Assembly: GCF_004005815.1 (NCBI RefSeq)
Contig: NZ_SACK01000001.1
Span: 806,001 to 870,000, forward strand
DNA from: Mucilaginibacter limnophilus
GTDB lineage: Bacteria; Bacteroidota; Bacteroidia; Sphingobacteriales; Sphingobacteriaceae
Length of the DNA: 64,000 nucleotides
Direction of reading: 5' to 3'
A program made the translations under genes and the position numbers. A model generated the notes under the pieces. The model ran no database searches. It was not told where the DNA came from and saw nothing but the letters and a program-made list of their open reading frames with translations. Shown here in pieces: positions 54,653-63,297 of this stretch. Within the stretch, counting starts at the first letter, position 1, and each line of letters begins with the position of its first letter.

Positions 54653-55624
54653 ATGAGAAGACCTTACTTAAAAAAGACTGGCAATAGTATTAAGGTTGTT
54701 GACGATACCCGTTTGCAGGAAAAGCTTGTTGAGCGATATTTCCAAAACCTCGATCTGAACGCTGTTGAACCGGGCGCTTATGATGCCGAGTTTAACCGTG
54801 AAAGGATATATGAAGGTATAACAGCTGTTATTGACGCCGATAATACCATGCCTGCTAAACGTGGTTATGGTAAATGGCTCGCCGCTGCGTCAGTAATAGG
54901 TATACTTATTCTCTTCTCGTGGATTTATCGTCTTGATATTTTAAACTACGTTTCACCTGTAAATTATCTTGAAGTATCTGCTGCTAACGGAAATGTAACA
55001 CACATCAAACTAAGTGATGGTACAAATATCTGGCTTAACAGTGGCAGTAAGCTAGCCTATCCTGAAACTTTCAGAGGCGATCACCGGGAAATAACGTTAA
55101 CAGGTGAAGGTTTTTTCGATGTGGTGCATAATGCTGATATGCCATTTATAGTGCACACCGGCGATATAACAACTCACGTACTCGGTACAAGCTTTAACAT
55201 AAGAGCTTATGCAAATGAAAAGCTTGTTAAAATAGATGTGGCCAGCGGTAAAGTAGGGGTAGTGCCAACAGAAAACAGTAATGTTGACTTTGGTACGGTG
55301 TATCTTACACCTTCACAAGGTGTGGCCTTTAATAAAGGTACACACAGCATTACCAAGAGCACTGGTGTTGATATTGCCTCAATAAGCAGTTGGAGTAAAG
55401 GAAAGCTGGTGTTCAAAAATTCACCACTTCCCGAAGTGATAAAATCATTAAGCCGCAAATTCAACTGTAACATAACTGCTGATAACAATCTTTCATCATG
55501 CTATGTATCGGCCGATTTTACTAATGTTCCTTTAAAAGATATCGTAGCAGTTATAGCTAAGTTGGTGAAAGGTAAAGCTGAAGCTACCGGTACCAATTAT
55601 CATTTGAAAGGAAAAGGATGCTAA
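54653..55624 (+). CDS. FecR-family anti-sigma factor
   Basis: 323 residues from ATG 54653; an upstream ATG at 54617 is possible but falls in a small hairpin (GGATGC/GCATCC at 54615-54637). The cytoplasmic part (1-70) binds sigma, a membrane helix spans about 75-94, the FecR domain (about 110-210) contains HIKLSDGTNIWLNSGSKL and GEGFFDV, and a C-terminal DUF4974-like/STN-like domain ends the protein. It holds the sigma factor at 53994 inactive until SusC (55836) signals through its STN domain. Confidence 0.9.
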   Translation: MRRPYLKKTGNSIKVVDDTRLQEKLVERYFQNLDLNAVEPGAYDAEFNRERIYEGITAVIDADNTMPAKRGYGKWLAAASVIGILILFSWIYRLDILNYVSPVNYLEVSAANGNVTHIKLSDGTNIWLNSGSKLAYPETFRGDHREITLTGEGFFDVVHNADMPFIVHTGDITTHVLGTSFNIRAYANEKLVKIDVASGKVGVVPTENSNVDFGTVYLTPSQGVAFNKGTHSITKSTGVDIASISSWSKGKLVFKNSPLPEVIKSLSRKFNCNITADNNLSSCYVSADFTNVPLKDIVAVIAKLVKGKAEATGTNYHLKGKGC

Positions 55625-55711
55625 ATTTTAAGTATGTAACCAAATATTTACCCATTAAACCAATTAATCATTACCAAATGAGCCTGAGAAAAAAAATCCC
55701 TTAAATAAAAA

Positions 55712-55739
55712 ACCCTGCTCAAACGGGTTTGAACAGGGT
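55712..55739 (-). terminator. Antisense-oriented terminator-like hairpin upstream of susC
   Basis: Arms ACCCTGCTCAAA (55712-55723) and TTTGAACAGGGT (55728-55739) form a 12-bp stem with one C-A mismatch and a CGGG loop. On the minus strand the stem is followed by TTTTTTATTT, as in a Rho-independent terminator; on the plus strand there is no U-tract. There is no minus-strand protein gene nearby, so it may end an antisense RNA over the susC leader. The alternative is a structured 5' leader of susC. Confidence 0.6.
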
Positions 55740-55835
55740 AACCAAAATGCTGTGTTAATTAACAAGTGAATTTGTGTCGAGGTGCAATTCTAACAAATCA
55801 CTTTAGTTTCCTACATTTTAATTTTTTATAAAAAT

Positions 55836-58800
55836 ATGAATAAATCTCTGTTTTATAACGGAGTGGTTCGTTATGCATTAAAATTAATGAAATATACCTC
55901 GCTTGCTTGTTTTGTAGTTTGCCTGATGTGCTTCACTGCCATTGCCGGTACTACTTACGGACAAAAGTTTTTAGAGGCGCCGGTTTCAATTAAGCTGAAT
56001 AACACCAGGCTTACCGACGCGCTTGACAAAATTGCTGCCGATAAGCAGGTACGCTTTGCTTATACTGATAACGTATTAAAGCAAACGTACAGGGTAACGC
56101 TAACGGCTACTGATAAAAGCATAAAGGATTTGCTTGGCGAAATGTTATCGCCGTTTAACCTTACTTACAAAATAATAGGCGATGTAATAGTAATTAGTGA
56201 AGGCGGTGCAACTACTATAACCGGTAATCCTGTAGATCAAAAACAGGTGAAAATCACCGGTACGGTAACAGACGATTTGAACCTGCCGCTGCCTGGTGTA
56301 ACTGTTAAAGTTAAAGGTACTACTATTGCAGTATCAACCGATGCTAATGGTGTATATACCATTGATGCGCCTGCTGATGCCGTGCTGGTATTCTCATTTA
56401 TAGGTTTTACCACTAAAGAGGTAGCCGTAAACGGACAAAGTTCATTAAATGTACAACTGGTTGCTGAGCGCACTACACTAAACGAGGTGGTAGTAGTTGG
56501 TTACGGTACGCAAAAAAGATCAAGTGTAGTTGGTGCTATTGATCAGGTTGGATCTACCATTTATGAAGGAAGACCAGCTGTAAATGCGTTACAAGCACTT
56601 CAGGGTACAATGCCAAGCCTTATTATACAGCAGCGCAGCCTTGAGCCGGGCCAGGCGCCAAACGTTAATATTCGTGGTGTTAGCACTATAGGTAATAATA
56701 CGCCTTTGCTGGTTATAGATGGTATTATTTACGAAGATTTTAATGCGATAAACAACTTAAATCCTTCGGATATTGAAACCTCAACAGTATTGAAAGATGC
56801 AGGTGCGGCGGCCATATACGGTTCTCGCTCGGCAAATGGTGTTTTACTTATCACTACCAAAAAAGGTAAGAAGAATACCAAAGCTACTATCAATTATAAT
56901 GGGCTTGTTGGTATACAAAAACCTGAAGTTACTTACCAGCCGGTACACTCATATGAAAACGCTTTATTGCGAAATGAGGCTAACGTAAATGCAGGCTTGC
57001 AGCCTATTTATAGCCCTCAGCAAATTCGTGATATGCAGGCCGAAGGTGATCACGAGTGGTTTTTGGATGCTATATTGAAAAATGCATGGCAGCAAAACCA
57101 TAATCTAAGCGTAACAGGTGGTTCTGAAAAAACAACATATTTGGTGTCAGCAGGATTGGTTGATCAGAGAAATAATCTTGTTGGACCAGACTTTGGCGCA
57201 CGCCGGTACAATTTCCGTATAAATCTTACCAATGAAATTGGAAAATTAAAGGTTACAAGTATACTGGCTTATAACCGTACCGATCGTAAAGAGCATTCTT
57301 TTAACACATCAACCTTGATAGTTGACGCTGCACGTACGCCTACGTACTATGATATAAAAGATGCTAACGGCAACTACCTTACAAATGATGTGTTGGCCGA
57401 ATTCAATCCGCTTGGAATATTAGAGCAAGGCGGTTACCGTCAGGCTGATGACGATGGTATAAATGCTAACATCAGCGCCGAATTAAACATTACAAGCGAT
57501 TTTAAGTTAAGAGGCGTTTTAGGTGGAACCTTAGTAAGCAACCATACATTAGAACGTGTAAAACAGGTGAACTTTTTACCTAAGGGTACCTACGGTGCTG
57601 ATCGTAATACAAATGATATCAATTATAAAAGCTTGTTTATCAATACGCAGTTAATTGCCGAGTATAACAAGACATTTAATAAAAAGCACAATGTTGGCGC
57701 TTTGCTTGGCGTAGCTAATGAATCATTAACAACCAGAGGTAATGAAATACGTTACAGGCTTACTGACCCTGAACTTGGAACACCAACCACCGGAACAATT
57801 ATAGATCCTAATACCTCACGCGGTACGCTAAACAGTGATAATACCACTGAAAGAAGCTTAAATTCAGCTTTTGGCAGGGTTACTTATGATTATGACAATA
57901 AGTATTATGGTGAATTCAATTTCCGTATTGATGCATCTTCAAAGTTTAACAAGCAAAACCGTAATGCGTTTTTCCCGTCAATATCTGCAGGTTACCGCAT
58001 AAGTAACGAGGATTTTATGGAAGATTATCGTAGTAAATACGGTGATTTAAAAATCCGGGGATCTTATGGTATTTTGGGTAACCAAAACGTTGATGATTAT
58101 AATTATCAAACACGATTTCAAAATGCAGCCAACGTTTATGGCTTTAATAATTCAGTAGTAAGCGGCATAAATATCGCTTTTGCAAACCCGGACCTTAGAT
58201 GGGAAAGAGGGGCAACACTTAACATAGGTGTTGATGCTGGCTTTTTGAAAAATTCATTGACCGTTAGCGCCGATTATTTTAACAAAACTACCAGGGACAT
58301 ATTGTTAGTTCCGCAAGTACCGGGTGCATATGGTGCAGGTGTTCCACTTTATAATGCCGGCGAAGTGCGTAATCAAGGTTGGGAGCTTAATGTAAACTAC
58401 AGAATTACATCTAAAAACTTCAGACATACAATTAACTTCAATGTTGGCGATTCAAAAAACAAGGTTTTAAAACTTGAAGGTGACCAGGAAATATTTAGCT
58501 ATGATGAAATGCAGGTTATACGTAAAGTAGGTTTGCCGCTAAACTCATATGTTGGCTATAAACGCGATGGTTATTTCCAAAACCTTGATGAAGTGAACAA
58601 CGGCCCCAAACCAACTGGCCTTAATGTAGTGCCGGGTGATAATCGCTACATTGATGTAAATAAAGACGGTGTAATAGATGAGAATGACAAGTTTGTATTA
58701 GGAAATCCATTCCCACGTTATAATTACGGTTTAACCTATAATTTGGGCTACAAACAATTTGACTTTACCTTGTTTTTGCAAGGTGTAGGTCAACGCAGCA

Positions 58801-59231
58801 TGTTTGTGCGCGGCGAATTGGTTGAGCCTTTTCACTTTAACTATGGGCAGGTAGTATATCAGCATCAGCTTGATTACTGGACACCGCAAAACCCTGATGC
58901 GCGTTACCCGCGTTTGGCAGCAAATGGAAGCCAGTCAAACACCAACAATTTCAGACGCGGATCAGATATGTATTTATACAACGGGGCATACATGCGTGTT
59001 AAAAACATACAGATAGGTTATACCTTACCAACTAGCATTGCCAAAAAAATAGGTATGCAAAAAGTAAGGGCGTATGTATCAGGACAAAACCTGTTTACAA
59101 TTTCAAGTATTGATTTTCTTGATCCGGAAGCATCTGAATTCAATAATAACCTTGGTGCGGGTGGTGCCAACAGCGGCCGTAACTATCCTGTGCCTGTTTA
59201 TTATGGTTTCGGACTTGATATCTCACTTTAA
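55836..59231 (+). CDS. SusC-like transporter with N-terminal STN signalling domain (alpha-mannan locus)
   Basis: 1131 residues, about 100 longer than the two other SusC proteins here. After a long signal region (to about 43, TTYGQ) there is an STN domain (about 48-130, LTDALDKIAADKQVRFAYTD), then a CarboxypepD_reg-like domain (about 140-215), the TonB-linked NEVVVVGYGTQKRS, a plug with VLKDAGAAAIYGSRSANG, and a barrel ending in FGLDISL. The STN domain is what couples transport to the FecR/sigma pair upstream. Together with SusD it should import alpha-manno-oligosaccharides released by GH76. Confidence 0.95.
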   Translation: MNKSLFYNGVVRYALKLMKYTSLACFVVCLMCFTAIAGTTYGQKFLEAPVSIKLNNTRLTDALDKIAADKQVRFAYTDNVLKQTYRVTLTATDKSIKDLLGEMLSPFNLTYKIIGDVIVISEGGATTITGNPVDQKQVKITGTVTDDLNLPLPGVTVKVKGTTIAVSTDANGVYTIDAPADAVLVFSFIGFTTKEVAVNGQSSLNVQLVAERTTLNEVVVVGYGTQKRSSVVGAIDQVGSTIYEGRPAVNALQALQGTMPSLIIQQRSLEPGQAPNVNIRGVSTIGNNTPLLVIDGIIYEDFNAINNLNPSDIETSTVLKDAGAAAIYGSRSANGVLLITTKKGKKNTKATINYNGLVGIQKPEVTYQPVHSYENALLRNEANVNAGLQPIYSPQQIRDMQAEGDHEWFLDAILKNAWQQNHNLSVTGGSEKTTYLVSAGLVDQRNNLVGPDFGARRYNFRINLTNEIGKLKVTSILAYNRTDRKEHSFNTSTLIVDAARTPTYYDIKDANGNYLTNDVLAEFNPLGILEQGGYRQADDDGINANISAELNITSDFKLRGVLGGTLVSNHTLERVKQVNFLPKGTYGADRNTNDINYKSLFINTQLIAEYNKTFNKKHNVGALLGVANESLTTRGNEIRYRLTDPELGTPTTGTIIDPNTSRGTLNSDNTTERSLNSAFGRVTYDYDNKYYGEFNFRIDASSKFNKQNRNAFFPSISAGYRISNEDFMEDYRSKYGDLKIRGSYGILGNQNVDDYNYQTRFQNAANVYGFNNSVVSGINIAFANPDLRWERGATLNIGVDAGFLKNSLTVSADYFNKTTRDILLVPQVPGAYGAGVPLYNAGEVRNQGWELNVNYRITSKNFRHTINFNVGDSKNKVLKLEGDQEIFSYDEMQVIRKVGLPLNSYVGYKRDGYFQNLDEVNNGPKPTGLNVVPGDNRYIDVNKDGVIDENDKFVLGNPFPRYNYGLTYNLGYKQFDFTLFLQGVGQRSMFVRGELVEPFHFNYGQVVYQHQLDYWTPQNPDARYPRLAANGSQSNTNNFRRGSDMYLYNGAYMRVKNIQIGYTLPTSIAKKIGMQKVRAYVSGQNLFTISSIDFLDPEASEFNNNLGAGGANSGRNYPVPVYYGFGLDISL

Positions 59232-59242
59232 TTTTTACCACT

Positions 59243-60862
59243 ATGAAGAGATCACAAATACTAAAAACAAGTTGTTTTATCATACTGGTAAGCGTTTTAT
59301 CAGCATGTAAAAAGCTCGACCTTGTACCAACCGATGTATTCACAGACGCGAACTTTTGGACAACCACCGAAAAGGCGAACAGTGTGTTAAACTCGGCGTA
59401 CTCACAGTTATTCAATAACAATTATTTCTTTTTTAACGAAGGCATGTCAGACAATGCCTACAACGGGCGTGGCGATAATGAAGGTGTTGCTTCACTTGCC
59501 GCCGGAACATATGACCCGGCTCTTGGCAGGCTTAACGGCGAGTGGGATTTTCATTATGCAGGGATAAAAACAACTAACATTTTTTTGGAGAATGTTGACC
59601 GTGTATCCTCAATGGATGCTAACCTGAAAGCAAGAATGAAGGCCGAAGCAAGAGTATTGCGTGCGTGGCATTATTTTTACCTTACCACATGGTTTGGTGA
59701 TGTGCCGTTCTTTGCAAAAGATCCAAGCATTGAAGAAGCGAAAACAGTTAGCCGTACGCCAAAATCGGAGATTGTCAACTTTATTTTGACTGAACTTGAC
59801 GCCGCCGCGGCCGACCTGCCTGTTAACACGGCTTATGCCGAAGCAGACAGAGGCCGTTTAACAAAGGGTGCAGCTATAGCTTTAAAAGCCAGGGTGTTAT
59901 TATATGAAAGCCGTTGGGCCGATGTGGTTACCGAGTGCGAAAAGCTAATGAGCGGAAACAATGGAACTTATAGCCTTTTTGCTTCATACGAAGGTGTTTT
60001 TCTGCCACAAAACGAGTACAACAGCGAGGTGATTTTTGATTTGCAATACGTACCGCAAACCAGGGCTTACAGTAACTTTTTTGACATGGCCCCTTTATCG
60101 GTAGGTGCCCGCTTGAATGCGCTTGCGCCTACGCAGGAGCTGGTTGACAGTTACCTTACATTGAACGGCAAACGCATAAATGAGGCAGGTTCGGGTTATG
60201 ATGAAGCAAATCCATATCAAAACCGCGATCCAAGGCTTACAGCTACAGTTGTATATCATGGTTATGAATGGCGCAGGCCCGATAATAGTGTAAAAATAAT
60301 TTATACTAAGCCGGGTACTGACCCAGATCCTGCTGCACCTGATGAATACAGGGCCGGCGGCATAAGTTCACCAACAGGTTATTATACCCGTAAATATTAC
60401 GACCCTACATCTGCCAATAATTTCCTGTCGGGCCTGAACCTTATTATGATACGTTATGCCGATGTGCTATTAATGTATGCTGAAGCAAAAGCCGAGCTGG
60501 GGCAAATGAACGCATCAGTATGGAATCAAACCATTAGGCCAATTCGTCAGCGCGCCGGCTTTACAGCAGCATCAGCATTAGAATTTAATGCTTCAGCAAA
60601 CCAGGTTGAAGTTGTGCGTAACGAACGTCGTACTGAACTGGCCATGGAAGGCTTGCGCATATTTGATATCCGCCGCTGGAGAATTGCTGAGGATGTATTA
60701 AATGGCTGGGCGCATGGTGCGCAGTTTGGCCCTTCGGATGTAGACAATGGATACATCAGGGCTAACCAGCGCAGCTTTGATGCATCAAGAGCGTATCTGT
60801 GGCCAATACCTCAGGATGAACTGGCGCTAAACCCTAACCTGGGACAGAACCCAGGCTGGTAA
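59243..60862 (+). CDS. SusD-like substrate-binding lipoprotein (alpha-mannan locus)
   Basis: 539 residues. The lipobox VLSAC gives Cys22, followed by KKLDLVPTD. The helical core has the HYAGIKTTNIFLENVDRV region, and the C-terminal motif RNERRTELAMEGLRIFDIRRW is classical; the protein ends in PIPQDELALNPNLGQNPGW. It caps the SusC encoded 11 nt upstream. Confidence 0.94.
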   Translation: MKRSQILKTSCFIILVSVLSACKKLDLVPTDVFTDANFWTTTEKANSVLNSAYSQLFNNNYFFFNEGMSDNAYNGRGDNEGVASLAAGTYDPALGRLNGEWDFHYAGIKTTNIFLENVDRVSSMDANLKARMKAEARVLRAWHYFYLTTWFGDVPFFAKDPSIEEAKTVSRTPKSEIVNFILTELDAAAADLPVNTAYAEADRGRLTKGAAIALKARVLLYESRWADVVTECEKLMSGNNGTYSLFASYEGVFLPQNEYNSEVIFDLQYVPQTRAYSNFFDMAPLSVGARLNALAPTQELVDSYLTLNGKRINEAGSGYDEANPYQNRDPRLTATVVYHGYEWRRPDNSVKIIYTKPGTDPDPAAPDEYRAGGISSPTGYYTRKYYDPTSANNFLSGLNLIMIRYADVLLMYAEAKAELGQMNASVWNQTIRPIRQRAGFTAASALEFNASANQVEVVRNERRTELAMEGLRIFDIRRWRIAEDVLNGWAHGAQFGPSDVDNGYIRANQRSFDASRAYLWPIPQDELALNPNLGQNPGW

Positions 60863-60898
60863 TTAACTATCATTAATAATTTTTTTGATCGTATCAAC

Positions 60899-62032
60899 AT
60901 GAAAAAGATAACATACTGCACGTTGTTTGCAGCTTTAATAGCATTCGTATTTGCGGGTTGTAAAAAAGACAAAACCCTGGAACATGCAAACGTAACCGCG
61001 GTTACTAATTTGTTTGCACCTGAAAATAACAAGTTTATTAAGCTTGATCCACCTGCCGGTACCGCCGTTTTTGAATGGGCACAGGCAAAAGCAGAAGACA
61101 ATGGTTTAGTTTTATACGAAGTTGCCTTTGATAAAGAAGACGGCGATTTTAGCAAACCGCTTTTTATTCTTCCTTCAGATCAAAACGGACTACAGAATAA
61201 GCTTACCATAGCCAACAAAGACCTTAACAAAATTGCGCAGATGGCCGGTATACAATCACTGGCTACGGGTAAGCTTAAATGGACAGTTATGTCATCAAAA
61301 GGCATCAACGTTAAAATAGCTACCGAATCAAGGCTTATTGAAGTAGAACGCCCCGCAGGTTTCAGCGAAATACCTGCCGATTTATTTGCAACAGGTACAG
61401 CTACTGAAGGTGGCGAAGACCTGAGCAAAGCTGTACATTTTAAGCAAACTGAAGCCGGAGTATTTGAAGCTTATACCAGCTTAAAAGCGGGTACTTATCA
61501 ATTGGTTGAGCGTAATTCGGGTACACCTAAAGCGTTCTCGATTACTGCATCATCAAACCTGGCTGAAGGAGGTACCACTACTGTTACCGGTGATACTAAA
61601 GTTTACCGCATACGTGCCGACTTTACTACGGCTACAGCAACTATTGACGAGATTGTTTCGGTAGGATTATGGTTCTCGCCAGATGGCAAAGTTCTGTTCG
61701 ATTTACCATATGCCGGTAAAGGTACATGGGCTGCTGAGGATGAAGCTATCGTGTTCAAACAGGAATCGTGGGGCCGTGACGAGCGTTACAAGTTCAGGTT
61801 TACTGTTAAACCTGCAGGAGGGGAGCAAACCACAGAATTCTTCGGAAGCAGAAATGCCGACAACAGCCGTCCTGACGCTTCAACGCCGCCGGCATACTTT
61901 GATGTAGTGCCTGTATCAAGCGCTCAGTATGACAACAGCTTTAAGTTCTACAGCGGTGCTGATAACAACACTATCGATGTACTGCTCAACTTTGGAGTTG
62001 ATACTTATACGCATACGGTAACTGTTAATTGA
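60899..62032 (+). CDS. SusE-like surface lipoprotein (alpha-mannan locus)
   Basis: 377 residues with lipobox VFAGC (Cys21) and the following KKDKT. Residues about 30-140 form a SusE-type Ig domain (LFAPENNKFIKLDP... FEWAQAKAEDNGLVLYEVAFDKEDGDF). Two further beta-rich domains follow, ending in an ILPF-less barrel-free tail (VDTYTHTVTVN). It has no catalytic motif and presumably binds alpha-mannan at the surface. It is 36 nt after susD; an 11-bp hairpin follows the stop. Confidence 0.85.
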   Translation: MKKITYCTLFAALIAFVFAGCKKDKTLEHANVTAVTNLFAPENNKFIKLDPPAGTAVFEWAQAKAEDNGLVLYEVAFDKEDGDFSKPLFILPSDQNGLQNKLTIANKDLNKIAQMAGIQSLATGKLKWTVMSSKGINVKIATESRLIEVERPAGFSEIPADLFATGTATEGGEDLSKAVHFKQTEAGVFEAYTSLKAGTYQLVERNSGTPKAFSITASSNLAEGGTTTVTGDTKVYRIRADFTTATATIDEIVSVGLWFSPDGKVLFDLPYAGKGTWAAEDEAIVFKQESWGRDERYKFRFTVKPAGGEQTTEFFGSRNADNSRPDASTPPAYFDVVPVSSAQYDNSFKFYSGADNNTIDVLLNFGVDTYTHTVTVN

Positions 62033-62044
62033 TCTTATAATCAT

Positions 62045-62075
62045 ATCCGGGGATACTTAATTAATATCCCCGGAT
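62045..62075 (+). terminator. Intergenic hairpin just before GH76
   Basis: Perfect 11-bp arms ATCCGGGGATA (62045-62055) and TATCCCCGGAT (62065-62075). The U-tract is poor (TAAAATATT). It lies 13 bases before the GH76 ATG, so it may act as an mRNA processing or attenuation element more than as a full stop. Confidence 0.6.
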
Positions 62076-62088
62076 TAAAATATTATGT

Positions 62089-63252
62089 ATGAAACGCATT
62101 ACATCCATCAATATAAAAATACTTATTGCCATAGCGTGGCTGCCTTTTGCAATAACATCATGTAAAGATGAAGCTGTTCCTTTATATGGCGACCAAAACC
62201 AACGCCCGCCTGTTAATTATACCTGGGCAACAACTGCCGATTCATTACAGGATAAATTGTATAGCACATTTTTGTCATCAAACGCTAAATACTTTGTTCA
62301 AAACAATGAAGGCAATTCTACTTTTCATTACTGGCCAAACGCGCATGCACTTGATGTGCTTACCGACGCGTACCTACGCACCGATGATGCAGTATATGCC
62401 CAGCGTATGAAAGCCTTACTAAACGGCATCCGGGAAACAAACGGCAATACTTTCATCAACAACTTTTACGATGACATGGAGTGGCTGGCGCTGGCAAGCC
62501 TGCGTGCTTATGAAGCAACTAACGACAATGCATTTTTAGATGCCGCCAACGTGCTATGGACCGATATTCAAACCGGCATTAACAGTAATCAGGGTGGTGG
62601 CATAGCATGGCGTAAATCGCAGCTGGATTATAAAAATACGCCTGCCAATGCACCTGCAATAATTTTTGCTGCCCGGCTGAATGCGGTCAATAACAATGAT
62701 GGTGACTTGAACACAGCGATAAGCTTGTACAACTGGCTAAAAGGAAAACTTGTTGACCCATCTACAGGACTTGTTTGGGATGGTATAAATGGTAATGGTG
62801 ACGGGCAGATCAGTAAGAATCTGTACACTTATAACCAGGGAACTTTTGTAGGAGCGGCACTTGAACTTTATCAAGCTACTAATGATGATACATATCTTAC
62901 CGATGCGGTACGTACAGCAATGGCAACTATTAAAAGCCCTGAAATTACACCGGGTGGCATATTAAAAAGCGAAGGCCAGGGTGATGGTGGTTTGTTTAAA
63001 GGTATTCTTATCAGGTATTTTACATTACTTGCGCAAGAAGAAGCTGTTCCGGCTATTGACCGTAACGAACTGGTTAAGTTTTTAAAATATAATGCAGAAA
63101 CGCTGTATACCAATGGAATACAACGTCCGTCGCTGTTGATAAGTCCTGACTGGACAAAGAAGCCATCAGGCTCAACAGACCTTACCACACAATTAAGTGG
63201 TATGATGTTGATTGAAGCAGCTGCGAAACTTCATGAAGATACCTTATTTTAG
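62089..63252 (+). CDS. GH76 endo-alpha-1,6-mannanase, surface lipoprotein
   Basis: 387 residues. The lipobox AITSC gives Cys25, followed by Lys-Asp-Glu, which fits surface export. The (alpha/alpha)6 barrel carries the catalytic pair Asp128-Asp129 in NNFYDDMEWLALASLRAYE. It should cut the alpha-1,6-mannan backbone of yeast-type mannan, supplying oligosaccharides to the SusCD pair upstream. The GH125 gene downstream continues the degradation. The substrate is inferred from family knowledge. Confidence 0.92.
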   Translation: MKRITSINIKILIAIAWLPFAITSCKDEAVPLYGDQNQRPPVNYTWATTADSLQDKLYSTFLSSNAKYFVQNNEGNSTFHYWPNAHALDVLTDAYLRTDDAVYAQRMKALLNGIRETNGNTFINNFYDDMEWLALASLRAYEATNDNAFLDAANVLWTDIQTGINSNQGGGIAWRKSQLDYKNTPANAPAIIFAARLNAVNNNDGDLNTAISLYNWLKGKLVDPSTGLVWDGINGNGDGQISKNLYTYNQGTFVGAALELYQATNDDTYLTDAVRTAMATIKSPEITPGGILKSEGQGDGGLFKGILIRYFTLLAQEEAVPAIDRNELVKFLKYNAETLYTNGIQRPSLLISPDWTKKPSGSTDLTTQLSGMMLIEAAAKLHEDTLF

Positions 63253-63253
63253 T

Positions 63254-63276
63254 GCGGTGCCCATAAAGGGCATCGC
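63254..63276 (+). terminator. Intergenic hairpin between GH76 and GH125
   Basis: GCGGTGCCC (63254-63262) pairs with GGGCATCGC (63268-63276, one G-T wobble), with loop ATAAA. It is followed by TTACTTATTTATATT with no clear U-run. It lies 21 nt before the GH125 ATG. Confidence 0.55.
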
Positions 63277-63297
63277 TTACTTATTTATATTATATCT

